Notes under the pieces: generated by a model
Databases searched by the model: none
The model's input: only the letters and a program-made list of their open reading frames with translations
What the model was told of the DNA's origin: nothing
Made by a program: the position numbers and the translations under genes
Shown here: one piece after another, positions 17,055 to 25,929 of the stretch
Numbering within the stretch: position 1 is the stretch's first letter
Layout: the number at the start of each line of letters is the position of its first letter
From: Chryseobacterium sp.
GTDB lineage: Bacteria; Bacteroidota; Bacteroidia; Flavobacteriales; Weeksellaceae
Length of the DNA: 64,000 nt
Direction: 5' to 3'
Assembly (NCBI RefSeq): GCF_008831505.1
Contig: NZ_CP044507.1
Location: 2,604,001-2,668,000 of the forward strand

Positions 17055-18571
17055 TCTGCTGCGTTCAGCCTGAGAAGCGGTTCAATATACTCCCGGTCAT
17101 TGCTTAACCGGGGTACTTTGTTCTGTCCGCCCAATTTACCCCTTTCGGACATCCAGCTGTAGAAAAGTTTCGGTCTGGCAACGTGGATAATTGGTTTGCT
17201 AAGGGTCATATTATTATATCGCTTGGCTTCATAATCAGAGTTGATTGATTTCAGATGATTATCAAAAACTTCTCTAAAGAGGTCCATATCCCTCGGAGCG
17301 TTGCAGAATTCAAAGATCCACTCATGAGCCCCACTTTGGCCGTCTTTCATGAAAACCGGTGCCCCGGTGTAATCAGACACTGATGCTTGCGTAGCTTCGC
17401 AGGCCTTTTCAAGTGCAGCCTCTACATTATCAATCATGAGTTCTTCGCCAAAAGCATTGATATAATGCTTGGTACGGCCGGAAATTTTAATCCTGAACGG
17501 ACTCAGGGAGGTAAATTTCACTGTATCCCCAATGAGGTAACGCCATAGCCCTCCGTTGGTAGTGATTACGATTGCGTAATTCTTACCTATTTCCACCTGT
17601 TCCAAAGGAATTGCCTGCAGGTCATCGGGGTTAAATCTATCCATGGGTATGAATTCATAGAAGATTCCGTAATCAAGCATCAGCAGCATCTCATCACTGC
17701 CGGACTGGTCCTGGATGCCGAAAAAACCCTCTGAGGCATTATAAATTTCGTAATAATTAATGTCTTTGCCAATTATACTGCGGTACTGCTCTCGATAGGG
17801 TTTAAAGCTGATGCCTCCATGGAAAAACACTTCCAGATTGGGCCACAGTTCGCTTATACTGCGCAGTCCGGTATCTGCCAATATACGCTGCAGCAATACC
17901 AGCATCCAGCTGGGCACACCGGTAAGACTTCCCACGTCTTCATTTCTCACCTCCGTTACAATTGCCTTCAGTTTACTTTCCCATTCGGACATGAGTGAGG
18001 TCTTCTTGCTGGGTGTAGTCGTAATTTCAACCCAAAACGGAAGATTCTCGATCATAATAGCCGAAAGGTCACCAAACTTCGTGTTAAAATCCTGGTAGAG
18101 CTCGGCACTGCCACCCAGCCTCAGGTTTTTGTTAAGGAAAAGCGTATTATCGGGATGGTTGTTCGCATAGATGGAAAGCAGGTCTTTACCTGCCTTGAAA
18201 TGACATTGATCAAGACTTTCGTCGGAAATAGGTATGAATTTGCTTTTGGCATTGGTGGTACCCGAGGATTTTGCAAACTGCTTAATCTGCCCCGGCCAGA
18301 AAACATCTTTTTCACCTTTTCTTGCGCGTTCAATATAAGGTTCAAAGTCCTCATAAGCCACCACCGGCACACGATCCTTAAAATCATTATACGAACTGAT
18401 GGAACTGAAACCGTGGATCTGGCCGTATTCCGTGTTTTCGGCATGGAAAAGCTGCGAAAAAAGGACACCATTCTGCGTCTCGATGGGATTTTTGATAAAG
18501 TTTTCAATCTGATCTATCCTTTGTTTGATAAACCAGTTTACGACAGAATTGAACAGTGCTTTGGTTGCCAT
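17051..18571 (-). CDS. GH3 auxin-responsive promoter family protein
   Basis: 506 residues from ATG 18571. It belongs to the ANL adenylating superfamily, as shown by FAKSSGTTNAKSKFIP (ATP-binding P-loop-like motif), YNASEGFFGIQD, the LLMLDYGIFYEFIP motif, and WRYLIGDTVKF with SGRTKHYINAFGEEL at the C-terminal hinge. Plant GH3 enzymes conjugate amino acids to acyl hormones by adenylation; the bacterial substrates are not established. ATG 18571 is preferred because a -7 box lies just 3 bases upstream; the longer reading from 18637 runs through the promoter. It is transcribed toward the small lipoproteins and overlaps the last one by 4 bases. Confidence 0.9.
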   Translation of the reverse strand: MATKALFNSVVNWFIKQRIDQIENFIKNPIETQNGVLFSQLFHAENTEYGQIHGFSSISSYNDFKDRVPVVAYEDFEPYIERARKGEKDVFWPGQIKQFAKSSGTTNAKSKFIPISDESLDQCHFKAGKDLLSIYANNHPDNTLFLNKNLRLGGSAELYQDFNTKFGDLSAIMIENLPFWVEITTTPSKKTSLMSEWESKLKAIVTEVRNEDVGSLTGVPSWMLVLLQRILADTGLRSISELWPNLEVFFHGGISFKPYREQYRSIIGKDINYYEIYNASEGFFGIQDQSGSDEMLLMLDYGIFYEFIPMDRFNPDDLQAIPLEQVEIGKNYAIVITTNGGLWRYLIGDTVKFTSLSPFRIKISGRTKHYINAFGEELMIDNVEAALEKACEATQASVSDYTGAPVFMKDGQSGAHEWIFEFCNAPRDMDLFREVFDNHLKSINSDYEAKRYNNMTLSKPIIHVARPKLFYSWMSERGKLGGQNKVPRLSNDREYIEPLLRLNAAD

Positions 18572-18574
18572 CTT

Positions 18575-18582
18575 CAAATATA
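18575..18582 (-). promoter_or_regulatory. -7 element (TATATTTG) 3 bases before the GH3 ATG
   Basis: TATATTTG on the minus strand, then AAG, then ATG. This predicts a leaderless mRNA and fixes the start codon. Confidence 0.55.
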
Positions 18583-18634
18583 ACTGATTTCCGGAAAATG
18601 CAGGTAAAAAAAAACAGGCTAAAACATTAATGCA

Positions 18635-18667
18635 CAAAAAAAACCGCGGCTGAAATTCAGCAGCGGT
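18635..18667 (-). terminator. intrinsic terminator of the bacilliredoxin gene
   Basis: On the minus strand ACCGCTGCTGAA pairs with TTCAGCCGCGGT (one mismatch) followed by a run of eight T. It lies just after the stop at 18689 and overlaps the region upstream of GH3. Confidence 0.85.
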
Positions 18668-18688
18668 CCTGTCGTAAACTTTTCGGTT

Positions 18689-19099
18689 TTAGCAGTACTC
18701 GTCGTAAGCCGACTGAAGATTTGCTGCAATTGCACCTGCAGGGTTACCTTCAATGTGGTGACGCTCCAGCATGTGTACCAATTCACCATCCTTGAAAAGC
18801 GCGATGCACGGTGAGCTGGGAGGGAACGGCGCCAGGTGTTTTCTGGCTTCGGCGACAGCTTCACCATCAAAACCTGCAAAAACAGTAACCAAGTGATCAG
18901 GCTTTTTGTCACCGGTTAGTGAGAAAACAGCACCCGGCCTGGCAGCACCTGCCGCACAGCCGCATACGGAGTTAATCATAAGCAAAGTGGTTCCGGGTTT
19001 TGCCAAAGCCTCATTTACAGCTTCAGCAGAAGTTACGTCCTGGAAACCTTTATCAGTAAGTTCTGCCTTCATTGGCATAACCAATTCTTCTGGATACAT
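18689..19099 (-). CDS. BrxA/BrxB family bacilliredoxin
   Basis: 136 residues, the usual length of YphP/BrxA proteins. It starts MYPEELVMPM as family members do, and the redox motif is Cys46-Gly-Cys48 in NSVCGCAAG. Bacilliredoxins remove bacillithiol from mixed disulfides on proteins after oxidative stress; whether this organism makes bacillithiol is not shown here. A second cysteine pair is absent, but a Cys is present at the very C-terminus and another in SSPCIALF. Transcribed alone with its own terminator. Confidence 0.93.
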   Translation of the reverse strand: MYPEELVMPMKAELTDKGFQDVTSAEAVNEALAKPGTTLLMINSVCGCAAGAARPGAVFSLTGDKKPDHLVTVFAGFDGEAVAEARKHLAPFPPSSPCIALFKDGELVHMLERHHIEGNPAGAIAANLQSAYDEYC

Positions 19100-19183
19100 A
19101 TTTATATAATTTTAGGTTGTTAATAATGAGGTATCAAAACCATTCCAAACGATAAGTGTGGACATTTTGACAACGCCTATCTT

Positions 19184-20446
19184 CTAATTTGTCTTTTTAA
19201 CGGCCTTAGCAATATTCACAATTACTTTCACCGCTTTTTCCATCGTTTCCAGCGCGACGTATTCATAAGGCCCGTGGAAGTTCATGCCGCCCGCAAAGAT
19301 ATTAGGACACGGCAATCCCATATATGAAAGTTGGGCACCATCGGTTCCGCCGCGAATCGCCTTGATCTTTGGCTCTACATTGGCATCTTTCATGGCCTGT
19401 GCAGCAATATCGATGATGTGCATTTTGCCCTCAAACTGCTGCTTCATATTGCGGTACTGCTCTTTAATCTCTATTTCAGCAGTTCCTTCGCCATACTTCG
19501 CATTAAACTCGGCCACCTTCTCTGTCATCAGGTTCTTTCTGGCCTCAAATTTCTCTTCGTCATGATCACGGATTATATACTGGATTTTCGCCTCAGAAAC
19601 ATCCGATTTCAGGTCTGTTAAATGATAAAAACCATCAAATCCTTTTGTGGTGGACGGCGTTTCGTTGGCCGGTAACATTTGAATAAATTCAGCCGCAAGC
19701 AATGAAGCATTGACCATTTTCCCGAAAGCATAGCCCGGGTGCACACTCAGTCCGTGAATTTTAACTACAGCTCCCGCAGCGTTGAAGTTCTCATATTCCA
19801 GTTCTCCCGCTTCGCTTCCGTCCATTGTATAAGCCCATTCGGCACCGAACTTCTTCACATCAAACTTGTGTGCGCCACGGCCAATTTCCTCATCGGGTGT
19901 AAATCCAATGGCGATCCTGCCGTGTTTGATTTCCGGATGCGCCAGCAGATACTCTGCCGCTGTCACAATTTCAGCAACTCCGGCTTTATCATCTGCTCCA
20001 AGCAAGGTTGTTCCGTCGGTAGTGATGAGCGTTTTACCTACATATTGCTTCAGCCTTTCGAACTTTGATGAAGAAAGGGTAAAGCCGGTCTCTTTATTCA
20101 GAAGAAGGTCACCACCGTCATAATCGTCCCAGATCTGGGGCTTTACTCCTTCGCCATTAAAATCCGGTGAGGTGTCATAATGCGCGATAAAACCAACTAC
20201 AGGCTCATCATCATTTTCGATATTTGAAGGGATGTAGGCGTAGATATAACCATTCTCATCAAGTTCTACATTTTCCAGTCCAAGAGACTGCAGCTCTTCA
20301 AAAATATATTTCGCGATATCCCACTGCTGCGGTGTGGAGGGTGTGGACTCACTTTCAGGGTCGCTGGTGGAATATATTTTAACGTAATTGATGAAACGGT
20401 TCTGGAGTTTCAGTTTCCACTCCAGGTTGAATTCTATGGTCTGCAT
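19184..20446 (-). CDS. pepT: peptidase T (tripeptide aminopeptidase)
   Basis: 420 residues, M20B family. Metal ligands lie in GFIAHYDTSPDF (His-x-Asp) and GADDKAG (bridging Asp), with the catalytic Glu-Glu in FTPDEEIGRG. Further ligands are in TMDGSEAGELEYENFNAA and the C-terminal FAGGMNFHGPYE. The enzyme releases N-terminal residues from tripeptides in the cytoplasm using two Zn ions. A -7 box (TAACTTTG) is 23 bases upstream of the ATG. The gene is monocistronic. Confidence 0.96.
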   Translation of the reverse strand: MQTIEFNLEWKLKLQNRFINYVKIYSTSDPESESTPSTPQQWDIAKYIFEELQSLGLENVELDENGYIYAYIPSNIENDDEPVVGFIAHYDTSPDFNGEGVKPQIWDDYDGGDLLLNKETGFTLSSSKFERLKQYVGKTLITTDGTTLLGADDKAGVAEIVTAAEYLLAHPEIKHGRIAIGFTPDEEIGRGAHKFDVKKFGAEWAYTMDGSEAGELEYENFNAAGAVVKIHGLSVHPGYAFGKMVNASLLAAEFIQMLPANETPSTTKGFDGFYHLTDLKSDVSEAKIQYIIRDHDEEKFEARKNLMTEKVAEFNAKYGEGTAEIEIKEQYRNMKQQFEGKMHIIDIAAQAMKDANVEPKIKAIRGGTDGAQLSYMGLPCPNIFAGGMNFHGPYEYVALETMEKAVKVIVNIAKAVKKTN

Positions 20447-20469
20447 GTCTCTCTTGGTTTTGTGTATAG

Positions 20470-20477
20470 CAAAGTTA
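20470..20477 (-). promoter_or_regulatory. -7 element (TAACTTTG) for pepT
   Basis: TAACTTTG on the minus strand matches TAnnTTTG, 23 bases before the pepT ATG. Confidence 0.5.
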
Positions 20478-20567
20478 ATGAATTATGTTTTACCGCACCG
20501 CAGTCAGATATTACCCATGCATGAAACCGCATTACGGCCGGATGATTATTTATGTGCCATGCAGTTC

Positions 20568-20597
20568 TTTGGCGGATGCCGAAAATTGCTATCTTTG
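20568..20597 (+). promoter_or_regulatory. complete Bacteroidetes promoter (TTTG, 18 bases, TATCTTTG)
   Basis: TTTG at 20568-20571 and TATCTTTG at 20590-20597 with an 18-base spacer. The ATG of the small membrane protein starts 6 bases after the box, implying a very short or absent leader. Confidence 0.7.
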
Positions 20598-20603
20598 TAA
20601 GTT

Positions 20604-20834
20604 ATGAAGCCAATTCTTGATAAGTCCGGGGTTATGAGATTGCTGATAATAACTTTCGCAGCACTGGCAATGTTTGTTGACCATCTATACTTCAAATTAG
20701 CATTAATCTTAGGAGCATTAATCCTGTTTTTAATTAAAAATTACAGAAATAAAACCGCTCTGACTTATTTCGTATTTGTAATAGGATTGGGCATCATAGG
20801 AGCCCTTGTGGTTCAGAACATTGTGGTGACGTAA
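20604..20834 (+). CDS. small hypothetical membrane protein
   Basis: 76 residues with three hydrophobic stretches (about 10-26, 29-44 and 52-72) separated by a short basic loop KNYRNKT. No family recognised. A well-formed promoter 6 bases upstream and good hydrophobic periodicity support it as real. It is followed by a separate promoter for HMG-CoA lyase, so it is probably expressed alone. Confidence 0.6.
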   Translation: MKPILDKSGVMRLLIITFAALAMFVDHLYFKLALILGALILFLIKNYRNKTALTYFVFVIGLGIIGALVVQNIVVT

Positions 20835-20910
20835 TAATGCTCCCTACAACATTGTAATCACAGGCCTGCATAGTATTCTGTGCGGGACTTTTCATTCCCT
20901 GTAAATTGGT

Positions 20911-20918
20911 TATCTTTG
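20911..20918 (+). promoter_or_regulatory. -7 element (TATCTTTG) for the HMG-CoA lyase gene
   Basis: Matches TAnnTTTG, 20 bases before the ATG at 20939. Confidence 0.5.
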
Positions 20919-20938
20919 AAATCAATTAAACTTACTCA

Positions 20939-21787
20939 ATGTTTCTCACCGAATGTCCACGTGATGCAATGCAGGGTTGGAAGGATTTTATACCGACGGC
21001 TCAAAAAATCGACTATATAAACACTCTGATGTCAGTTGGTTTTGATGTATTGGATTGCGGCAGTTTTGTTTCGCCTAAATCCATACCTCAGATGGCCGAC
21101 ACCAGTGAAGTTCTGGCGAATATTGACAAAAGCAACTCGAATACAAAACTTTCGGTGATTGTAGCTAATGTGCGCGGAGCAGAAAAGGCACTTACACATA
21201 CAAATGTAGACATCCTCGGTTTTCCGTTTTCTATTTCTGAAACATTCCAGCAGCGCAACACAAACAAGGACAGAGAGGAGGCTTTCCTGCAGATTACAGA
21301 AATCCTGAATCTTGCCAAAAATGAAAATAAGGAACTGAATGTCTATTTCTCAATGGCTTTCGGAAATCCGTACGGCGACCACTGGAGTTGGGAGGAGGTA
21401 GATCAATGGGCGAAGCGCTTTTCCGAAATCGGTGTCCGCAACATCCTTTTATCCGATACTACAGGGACAGGAACACTTGAGGACATCGAACTTCTGTTCA
21501 GCAAAATCCCGTCAGGGTATGCTGATGTTGATTTTGGTGCACACTTTCATAACCGGTACGAAGACTCCTATAAAAAACTGAAGGCTGCTTATGATAACGG
21601 TTGCCGCCGTTTCGATTCAGCGATCAAAGGGATTGGTGGCTGCCCGATGGCAAACGACGATCTGGTAGGGAACATGCCCACCGAGCAGATCATTAACTTT
21701 ATGGCGCTGGAAAAAATAAGTCACTCACTTAATCTTCTTCACTTTGAAAGTGCATACAACAAAGCGAAGGATGTATTTCATTTCTAA
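20939..21787 (+). CDS. hydroxymethylglutaryl-CoA lyase
   Basis: 282 residues with the DRE-TIM (HMGL-like) barrel. TECPRDAMQGW is the N-terminal metal/substrate motif (normally D/E-x-x-R-D-G-x-Q, here with Ala-Met before Gln), FGAHFHNRY holds metal-binding histidines, and GIGGCPMA contains the catalytic Cys of the G-C-P signature. It cleaves HMG-CoA to acetoacetate and acetyl-CoA in leucine breakdown. Other leucine-degradation genes are not in the window. It is followed after 6 bases by a secreted TonB-C-like protein and then OsmC, which may be co-transcribed. Confidence 0.93.
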   Translation: MFLTECPRDAMQGWKDFIPTAQKIDYINTLMSVGFDVLDCGSFVSPKSIPQMADTSEVLANIDKSNSNTKLSVIVANVRGAEKALTHTNVDILGFPFSISETFQQRNTNKDREEAFLQITEILNLAKNENKELNVYFSMAFGNPYGDHWSWEEVDQWAKRFSEIGVRNILLSDTTGTGTLEDIELLFSKIPSGYADVDFGAHFHNRYEDSYKKLKAAYDNGCRRFDSAIKGIGGCPMANDDLVGNMPTEQIINFMALEKISHSLNLLHFESAYNKAKDVFHF

Positions 21788-21793
21788 AATTTT

Positions 21794-22396
21794 ATGTGTA
21801 AAAATATATTAACTCTTATTGTCTTTTTCTTATTTTCTCTAACGATGGGTCAAACCTCTGCCGTTTTTGAATTACGTAAGTTGAATAAAAGATACGATTC
21901 AATCCTGATCGCTTATCAGCAAAGAGCGAAAGATTCTCTTTCGGGTCATTCCAAGAAGGACAGGCTTAAAATAATGGCGCTATATGAGCAGAAGGTAAAT
22001 AAGCAGAGACGCCAACAAAATCTGGCCTATCTCGATAAAATAAAATTAGAAGAAGATACTTCTTCCGGGACACCAGCTAAAAGAGACATAAAGTGTAAAA
22101 GTATGGGTAATTTCGGACCTCCCAACTTTAAACGCAACAGCAAGTATAAAGCAACGGAATCTCCGCAGGTAAGCGCCGTACCTCATTTTCTTGGAGAAGT
22201 CAAATCCGTTGTGACATTTATTGTTGACGAAGAAGGCACTGTTAAAAATGTGAGGGCAAACGGTGAAAATGAAGATTTTAACCGTGAAATTGAATTGATG
22301 TTTTACACGATGGAAAAGAAATGGACCCCCGTCTGTGTTGGTGGATTTGCGCAGGCCAATCGCTTCATATTACCTATAACACAAACAGCAGAATAG
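21794..22396 (+). CDS. secreted protein with a TonB C-terminal-like domain
   Basis: 200 residues. The N-terminus is a signal sequence (ILTLIVFFLFSLTMGQ) that looks cleavable. Residues about 25-90 are charged and helical (Lys/Arg/Gln-rich). The last 70 residues (SVVTFIVDEEGTVKNVRAN, then MEKKWTPVCVGGFAQA) have the beta-alpha-beta pattern of TonB C-terminal domains. There is no Pro-rich spacer typical of energy-transducing TonB, so it may bind partners in the periplasm without transducing energy. Gap of 6 bases from HMG-CoA lyase and 4 bases to OsmC. Confidence 0.55.
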   Translation: MCKNILTLIVFFLFSLTMGQTSAVFELRKLNKRYDSILIAYQQRAKDSLSGHSKKDRLKIMALYEQKVNKQRRQQNLAYLDKIKLEEDTSSGTPAKRDIKCKSMGNFGPPNFKRNSKYKATESPQVSAVPHFLGEVKSVVTFIVDEEGTVKNVRANGENEDFNREIELMFYTMEKKWTPVCVGGFAQANRFILPITQTAE

Positions 22397-22400
22397 ATTT

Positions 22401-22802
22401 ATGACATCAAAAATAAAATACATAGGTGGCTTCCGCTGCGAATCAGAACATTTACAGTCCAGCTCACTCATTGTGACTGATGCTCCTACTGATAATCAGG
22501 GCAAGGGTGAGGCATTTTCACCCACGGACCTTTGCGCAGCTTCTCTGGCGCAGTGCATGCTGACCACGATTGCCATTCTCGGCAAAAACAAAGGAATTAA
22601 TATGGAGGGCGCCTATGCGGAAATACAAAAGATAATGACCGCAGCCCCACGTAAAATTGGCGAGATCGAATGTGACCTCTATTTTGCCAGCGGACATACC
22701 GATGACCAAAAGCAGTTTATTGAGAATACTGCCATGAACTGTCCGGTAGCGCTTTCGCTGCACCCGGACTTAAAGAAGACTGTTCGCTTCCACTTCGGGT
22801 AG
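22401..22802 (+). CDS. OsmC family peroxiredoxin-like protein
   Basis: 133 residues, typical for OsmC. Two conserved cysteines are present: in SLAQCMLTTIAI and in NCPVALSLHP. GEAFSPTDLCAASLA is the family signature. OsmC-type proteins reduce organic hydroperoxides with a thiol pair. It is the last gene of the plus run and its stop faces the sufT stop 3 bases away. Confidence 0.92.
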   Translation: MTSKIKYIGGFRCESEHLQSSSLIVTDAPTDNQGKGEAFSPTDLCAASLAQCMLTTIAILGKNKGINMEGAYAEIQKIMTAAPRKIGEIECDLYFASGHTDDQKQFIENTAMNCPVALSLHPDLKKTVRFHFG

Positions 22803-22805
22803 TCT

Positions 22806-23132
22806 TTAAAACATTCCCAGTTCAAAACGGGCTTCCTCGCTCATCATATCCTTGTTCCAGGAAGGCTCGAAGGTAAGTTCAAGATCAACGCTCTTCACAC
22901 CCTCAACTTCGGAAACCTTTTCACGTACTTCGGCCGGAAGGCTTTCCGCCACAGGACAGTTTGGAGTTGTAAGGGTCATAATCACCTTTACATCACCTTC
23001 TTCTGAAATCTGAACATCGTAGATAAGGCCGAGTTCGTAGATGTCTACCGGGATTTCAGGATCGTATACGGTCTTGAGGTTTTTTATGATATTTTCGCCA
23101 ATATCGGCAATCTGATCGTCTGTTAAATTCAT
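22806..23132 (-). CDS. sufT: SufT/MIP18-type iron-sulfur maturation protein (DUF59)
   Basis: 108 residues, the minimal DUF59 domain. VYDPEIPVDIYELGLIYDV is the family signature, and Cys59 in TTPNCPVAESLP is the conserved cysteine. SVDLELTFEPSW closes the domain. These proteins help insert iron-sulfur clusters into target proteins. In many Bacteroidetes the gene is in the suf operon; here it is downstream of a DEDD exonuclease (3-base gap). Confidence 0.92.
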   Translation of the reverse strand: MNLTDDQIADIGENIIKNLKTVYDPEIPVDIYELGLIYDVQISEEGDVKVIMTLTTPNCPVAESLPAEVREKVSEVEGVKSVDLELTFEPSWNKDMMSEEARFELGMF

Positions 23133-23135
23133 CTT

Positions 23136-23834
23136 TTAAGTCTCACTTCTGATTAACAAATCTTCCTGACGCATTCGCCGGAAAACATTTGCCAAAGTTA
23201 AGACATCTTTCTCACAATATTGAACTATTCTAAATAAGTCTTTCTCGATGTGATAAATCGATGAAACCATTGAGCCGTCAATATCATCTTTTGGTGTCGG
23301 GATTCCAAAGACGCTGGCCAGCAGTTCCAGTGAAACGTAGGACTTGTAGTCCCCAAATTTCCAAAGCTCCATGGTGTCCAGGTGCGGAATTTCCCAGGGT
23401 TTTTTGCCAAACATCTGAAAGGGTTTCGGTGGCTCCATGCCATTGATAAGGAAACGCCGCGCAATCCACGGAAAATCGAATTCCTTACCATTGTGAGCGC
23501 ACAATATAACATCGCGAAGTTTGGGCCTGTTAAAGATATCCCCGAATTCTTCCAGTATACTTTTTTCATTATCATCTGCAAAACTCCTGATCAAGAGCTT
23601 TCCATTCTTTTCCACCATTCCTACCGAGATGCAGATAATCTTTCCGAATTCAGCCATTACGCCGGCCCTTTCCATGTAGAAATCTTCCGCTGTAATCTCA
23701 TTTTTGCGTTGGTGAAATGTCTTTTTGTCCCAAAGTCTCTTCTCACTTTCCGGCAAATCTTCCCAGGCCGAAGCATTGGGCACAGTTTCAATGTCCAGAA
23801 AAAGGACTTTTTCAATCGGGATATGCTGTATCAT
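23136..23834 (-). CDS. predicted 3'-5' exonuclease (DEDDy, PolB-type)
   Basis: 232 residues from ATG 23834; a GTG 13 codons upstream is possible. Exonuclease motifs: VLFLDIETVP (Exo I Asp/Glu), CAHNGKEFDFPWIARR (Exo II Asp) and VQYCEKDVLTLANVF (Exo III Tyr-x3-Asp). Length and layout fit the family of stand-alone 3'-5' exonucleases related to the PolB proofreading domain. It degrades single-stranded 3' ends of DNA or RNA; the physiological substrate is unclear. It is followed closely by sufT. Confidence 0.85.
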   Translation of the reverse strand: MIQHIPIEKVLFLDIETVPNASAWEDLPESEKRLWDKKTFHQRKNEITAEDFYMERAGVMAEFGKIICISVGMVEKNGKLLIRSFADDNEKSILEEFGDIFNRPKLRDVILCAHNGKEFDFPWIARRFLINGMEPPKPFQMFGKKPWEIPHLDTMELWKFGDYKSYVSLELLASVFGIPTPKDDIDGSMVSSIYHIEKDLFRIVQYCEKDVLTLANVFRRMRQEDLLIRSET

Positions 23835-23994
23835 TAAACAGAATTTTTCTGGATTCTCTGATTTTCCGTGCACAATAATCCACGAATGGATTTATACTTT
23901 CGGAAATTTCTCAATAAAGTAAAGAAAAAAAGGGTGAAAACACTTAATCGCCGGTAAGCAATAATGTTTAAATTTACATGTAAAATGCGCAAAT

Positions 23995-25530
23995 ATGCTT
24001 GTAAAAATCTATGGGAGTGCCATTTACGGAGTAACTGCACAGACGATTACGATAGAGGTGAGCGTAGATACGCCCGGCGTGGGCTACAATTTGGTGGGTC
24101 TGCCGGACAATGCAATTAAGGAGAGCAGTTACAGGATTTCGGCAGCGCTTAAAAATGTAGGTTACAAAGTTCCGGGGAAGAAAATCACAATCAATATGGC
24201 TCCCGCAGATCTGAGGAAAGAAGGCTCGGCATATGATCTCAGCATCGCGCTTGGAATCCTGGCAGCTTCGGATCAGATAAATTCAGATACTATTGCCGAT
24301 TATATCATAATGGGCGAACTTTCACTTGACGGCGGTCTGCAGCCTATTAAAGGAGTTTTGCCTATCGCTATAAAAGCCAGAGAGGAAGGCTTTAAAGGAT
24401 TTATCCTGCCCAGGCAGAATACCCGTGAGGCTGCCATTGTGAGCAATCTTGAAGTTTACGGCGTAGAGAATATCAGCGAGGTCATTGACTTCTTCAACAA
24501 AGGCATACCTCTGGTAAGGACGGAAATAGATACGCGAAAGGAATTTCAGGACAAGATCAACTATTTCCCGTTTGATTTTTCGGAAGTGAAGGGACAGGAA
24601 ACCGCCAAACGTGCCATGGAGGTAGCAGCGGCCGGTGGTCACAATATAATCCTGATCGGTCCGCCGGGCAGCGGCAAAACCATGCTGGCCAAGAGAGTCC
24701 CCAGCATCCTGCCCCCTTTCACACTGAAAGAAGCCCTGGAGACGACCAAAATCCATTCGGTAGCCGGAAAAATAGGCTCTGAAACTTCACTCATGACGGT
24801 AAGGCCCTTCCGAAGTCCCCATCATACAATATCTGATGTGGCCCTCGTAGGCGGGGGCAGTTACCCCCAGCCCGGCGAAATCTCCCTGGCCCATAACGGG
24901 GTCCTGTTTCTGGACGAGATGCCGGAATTTAAACGAACGGTACTGGAGGTCATGCGTCAGCCGCTGGAAGACAGGGTTGTTACCATTTCCCGTGCAAAAT
25001 TTACCGTAAACTATCCCGCCAGCTTCATGCTTGTAGCCAGCATGAACCCAAGCCCCAGCGGCTACTTCCCGGACGATCCGAACAACACCTCCACCTCTTT
25101 CGAGATGCAGCGCTATATGAACCGGCTGTCTGGTCCGCTGCTGGACAGAATTGATATCCATGTAGAGGTACAGAAAGTTGAATTTGAGCAGTTGGCCGAC
25201 CGACGCAAAGGTGAGGACAGCCTAACCATACGGGAACGCGTAATGAAAGCACGTGAAGAGCAGAATAAGCGATATAAGGATCTTGAAATAAGTTACAATG
25301 CCCAGATGGGCCCAAAGGAAATTGAGCGCTTCTGCGAGCTAGATATGGACTCTCAAAATCTGATCAGGAATGCAATGGATAAACTGAGTCTTTCTGCCAG
25401 AGCCTATGACCGTATACTTAAGGTGGCACGTACAATCGCTGACCTGGAAGGGTTAACAAATATACAGAGCAGCCACATAGCCGAAGCAATACAGTACCGA
25501 AGCCTGGACAGGGAATTCTGGAATATATAA
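23995..25530 (+). CDS. YifB/ComM family magnesium-chelatase-like AAA+ ATPase
   Basis: 511 residues. The N-terminal Lon-like S5 domain (VSVDTPGVGYNLVGLPDNAI, KKITINMAPADLRKEGSAYD) is followed by an AAA+ module with Walker A GPPGSGKTMLAK near 222-233, Walker B GVLFLDEMPEF, and a sensor region PLEDRVVTISRA. The C-terminus is the Mg-chelatase C domain (SARAYDRILKVARTIADLEG). ComM helps branch migration during natural transformation in other bacteria. Competence in this organism is inferred only from family membership. Confidence 0.93.
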   Translation: MLVKIYGSAIYGVTAQTITIEVSVDTPGVGYNLVGLPDNAIKESSYRISAALKNVGYKVPGKKITINMAPADLRKEGSAYDLSIALGILAASDQINSDTIADYIIMGELSLDGGLQPIKGVLPIAIKAREEGFKGFILPRQNTREAAIVSNLEVYGVENISEVIDFFNKGIPLVRTEIDTRKEFQDKINYFPFDFSEVKGQETAKRAMEVAAAGGHNIILIGPPGSGKTMLAKRVPSILPPFTLKEALETTKIHSVAGKIGSETSLMTVRPFRSPHHTISDVALVGGGSYPQPGEISLAHNGVLFLDEMPEFKRTVLEVMRQPLEDRVVTISRAKFTVNYPASFMLVASMNPSPSGYFPDDPNNTSTSFEMQRYMNRLSGPLLDRIDIHVEVQKVEFEQLADRRKGEDSLTIRERVMKAREEQNKRYKDLEISYNAQMGPKEIERFCELDMDSQNLIRNAMDKLSLSARAYDRILKVARTIADLEGLTNIQSSHIAEAIQYRSLDREFWNI

Positions 25531-25572
25531 TTTAGCAAAAACAACCAAGTAACTACTTTAAAAACATTTAAA

Positions 25573-25863
25573 ATGGTAGCAAAACAATTTATTGAAGTCC
25601 TGATAAAATCTTTATTTTCGACCATACTCATTCTTTTTGCCATTAATCTGGGATCATTTTTCCTACAGCTCGGCAGCATCTGGATTTCCGACCAGAATGT
25701 TCATTCATTTGAATACAGTAATTTTACCTTTGCCCTTAACGCCCAGCCGGGTCATAACCAGTTTGAGCGTAACTATTTATTAGTTAACACTGCCATTTTC
25801 CTCATTACTACAGCCCTTGTATCCAGGAAAATCTATACCCGGAGAAAACAGATGGAAATGTAG
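25573..25863 (+). CDS. small hypothetical membrane protein
   Basis: 96 residues. One hydrophobic segment at about 12-33 and a second at about 68-84, with a polar region between them containing NFTFALNAQPGHNQFERN and a basic C-terminus (RKIYTRRKQMEM). No family recognised. It lies 42 bases after the ComM-like gene and 66 bases before the DUF5362 gene. Confidence 0.6.
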   Translation: MVAKQFIEVLIKSLFSTILILFAINLGSFFLQLGSIWISDQNVHSFEYSNFTFALNAQPGHNQFERNYLLVNTAIFLITTALVSRKIYTRRKQMEM

Positions 25864-25929
25864 AAAGCTTATCCAACATTCCTCCTGAAAACCTTTACAG
25901 GAAATTTCAACTTGAAAAAGAAATAAATT

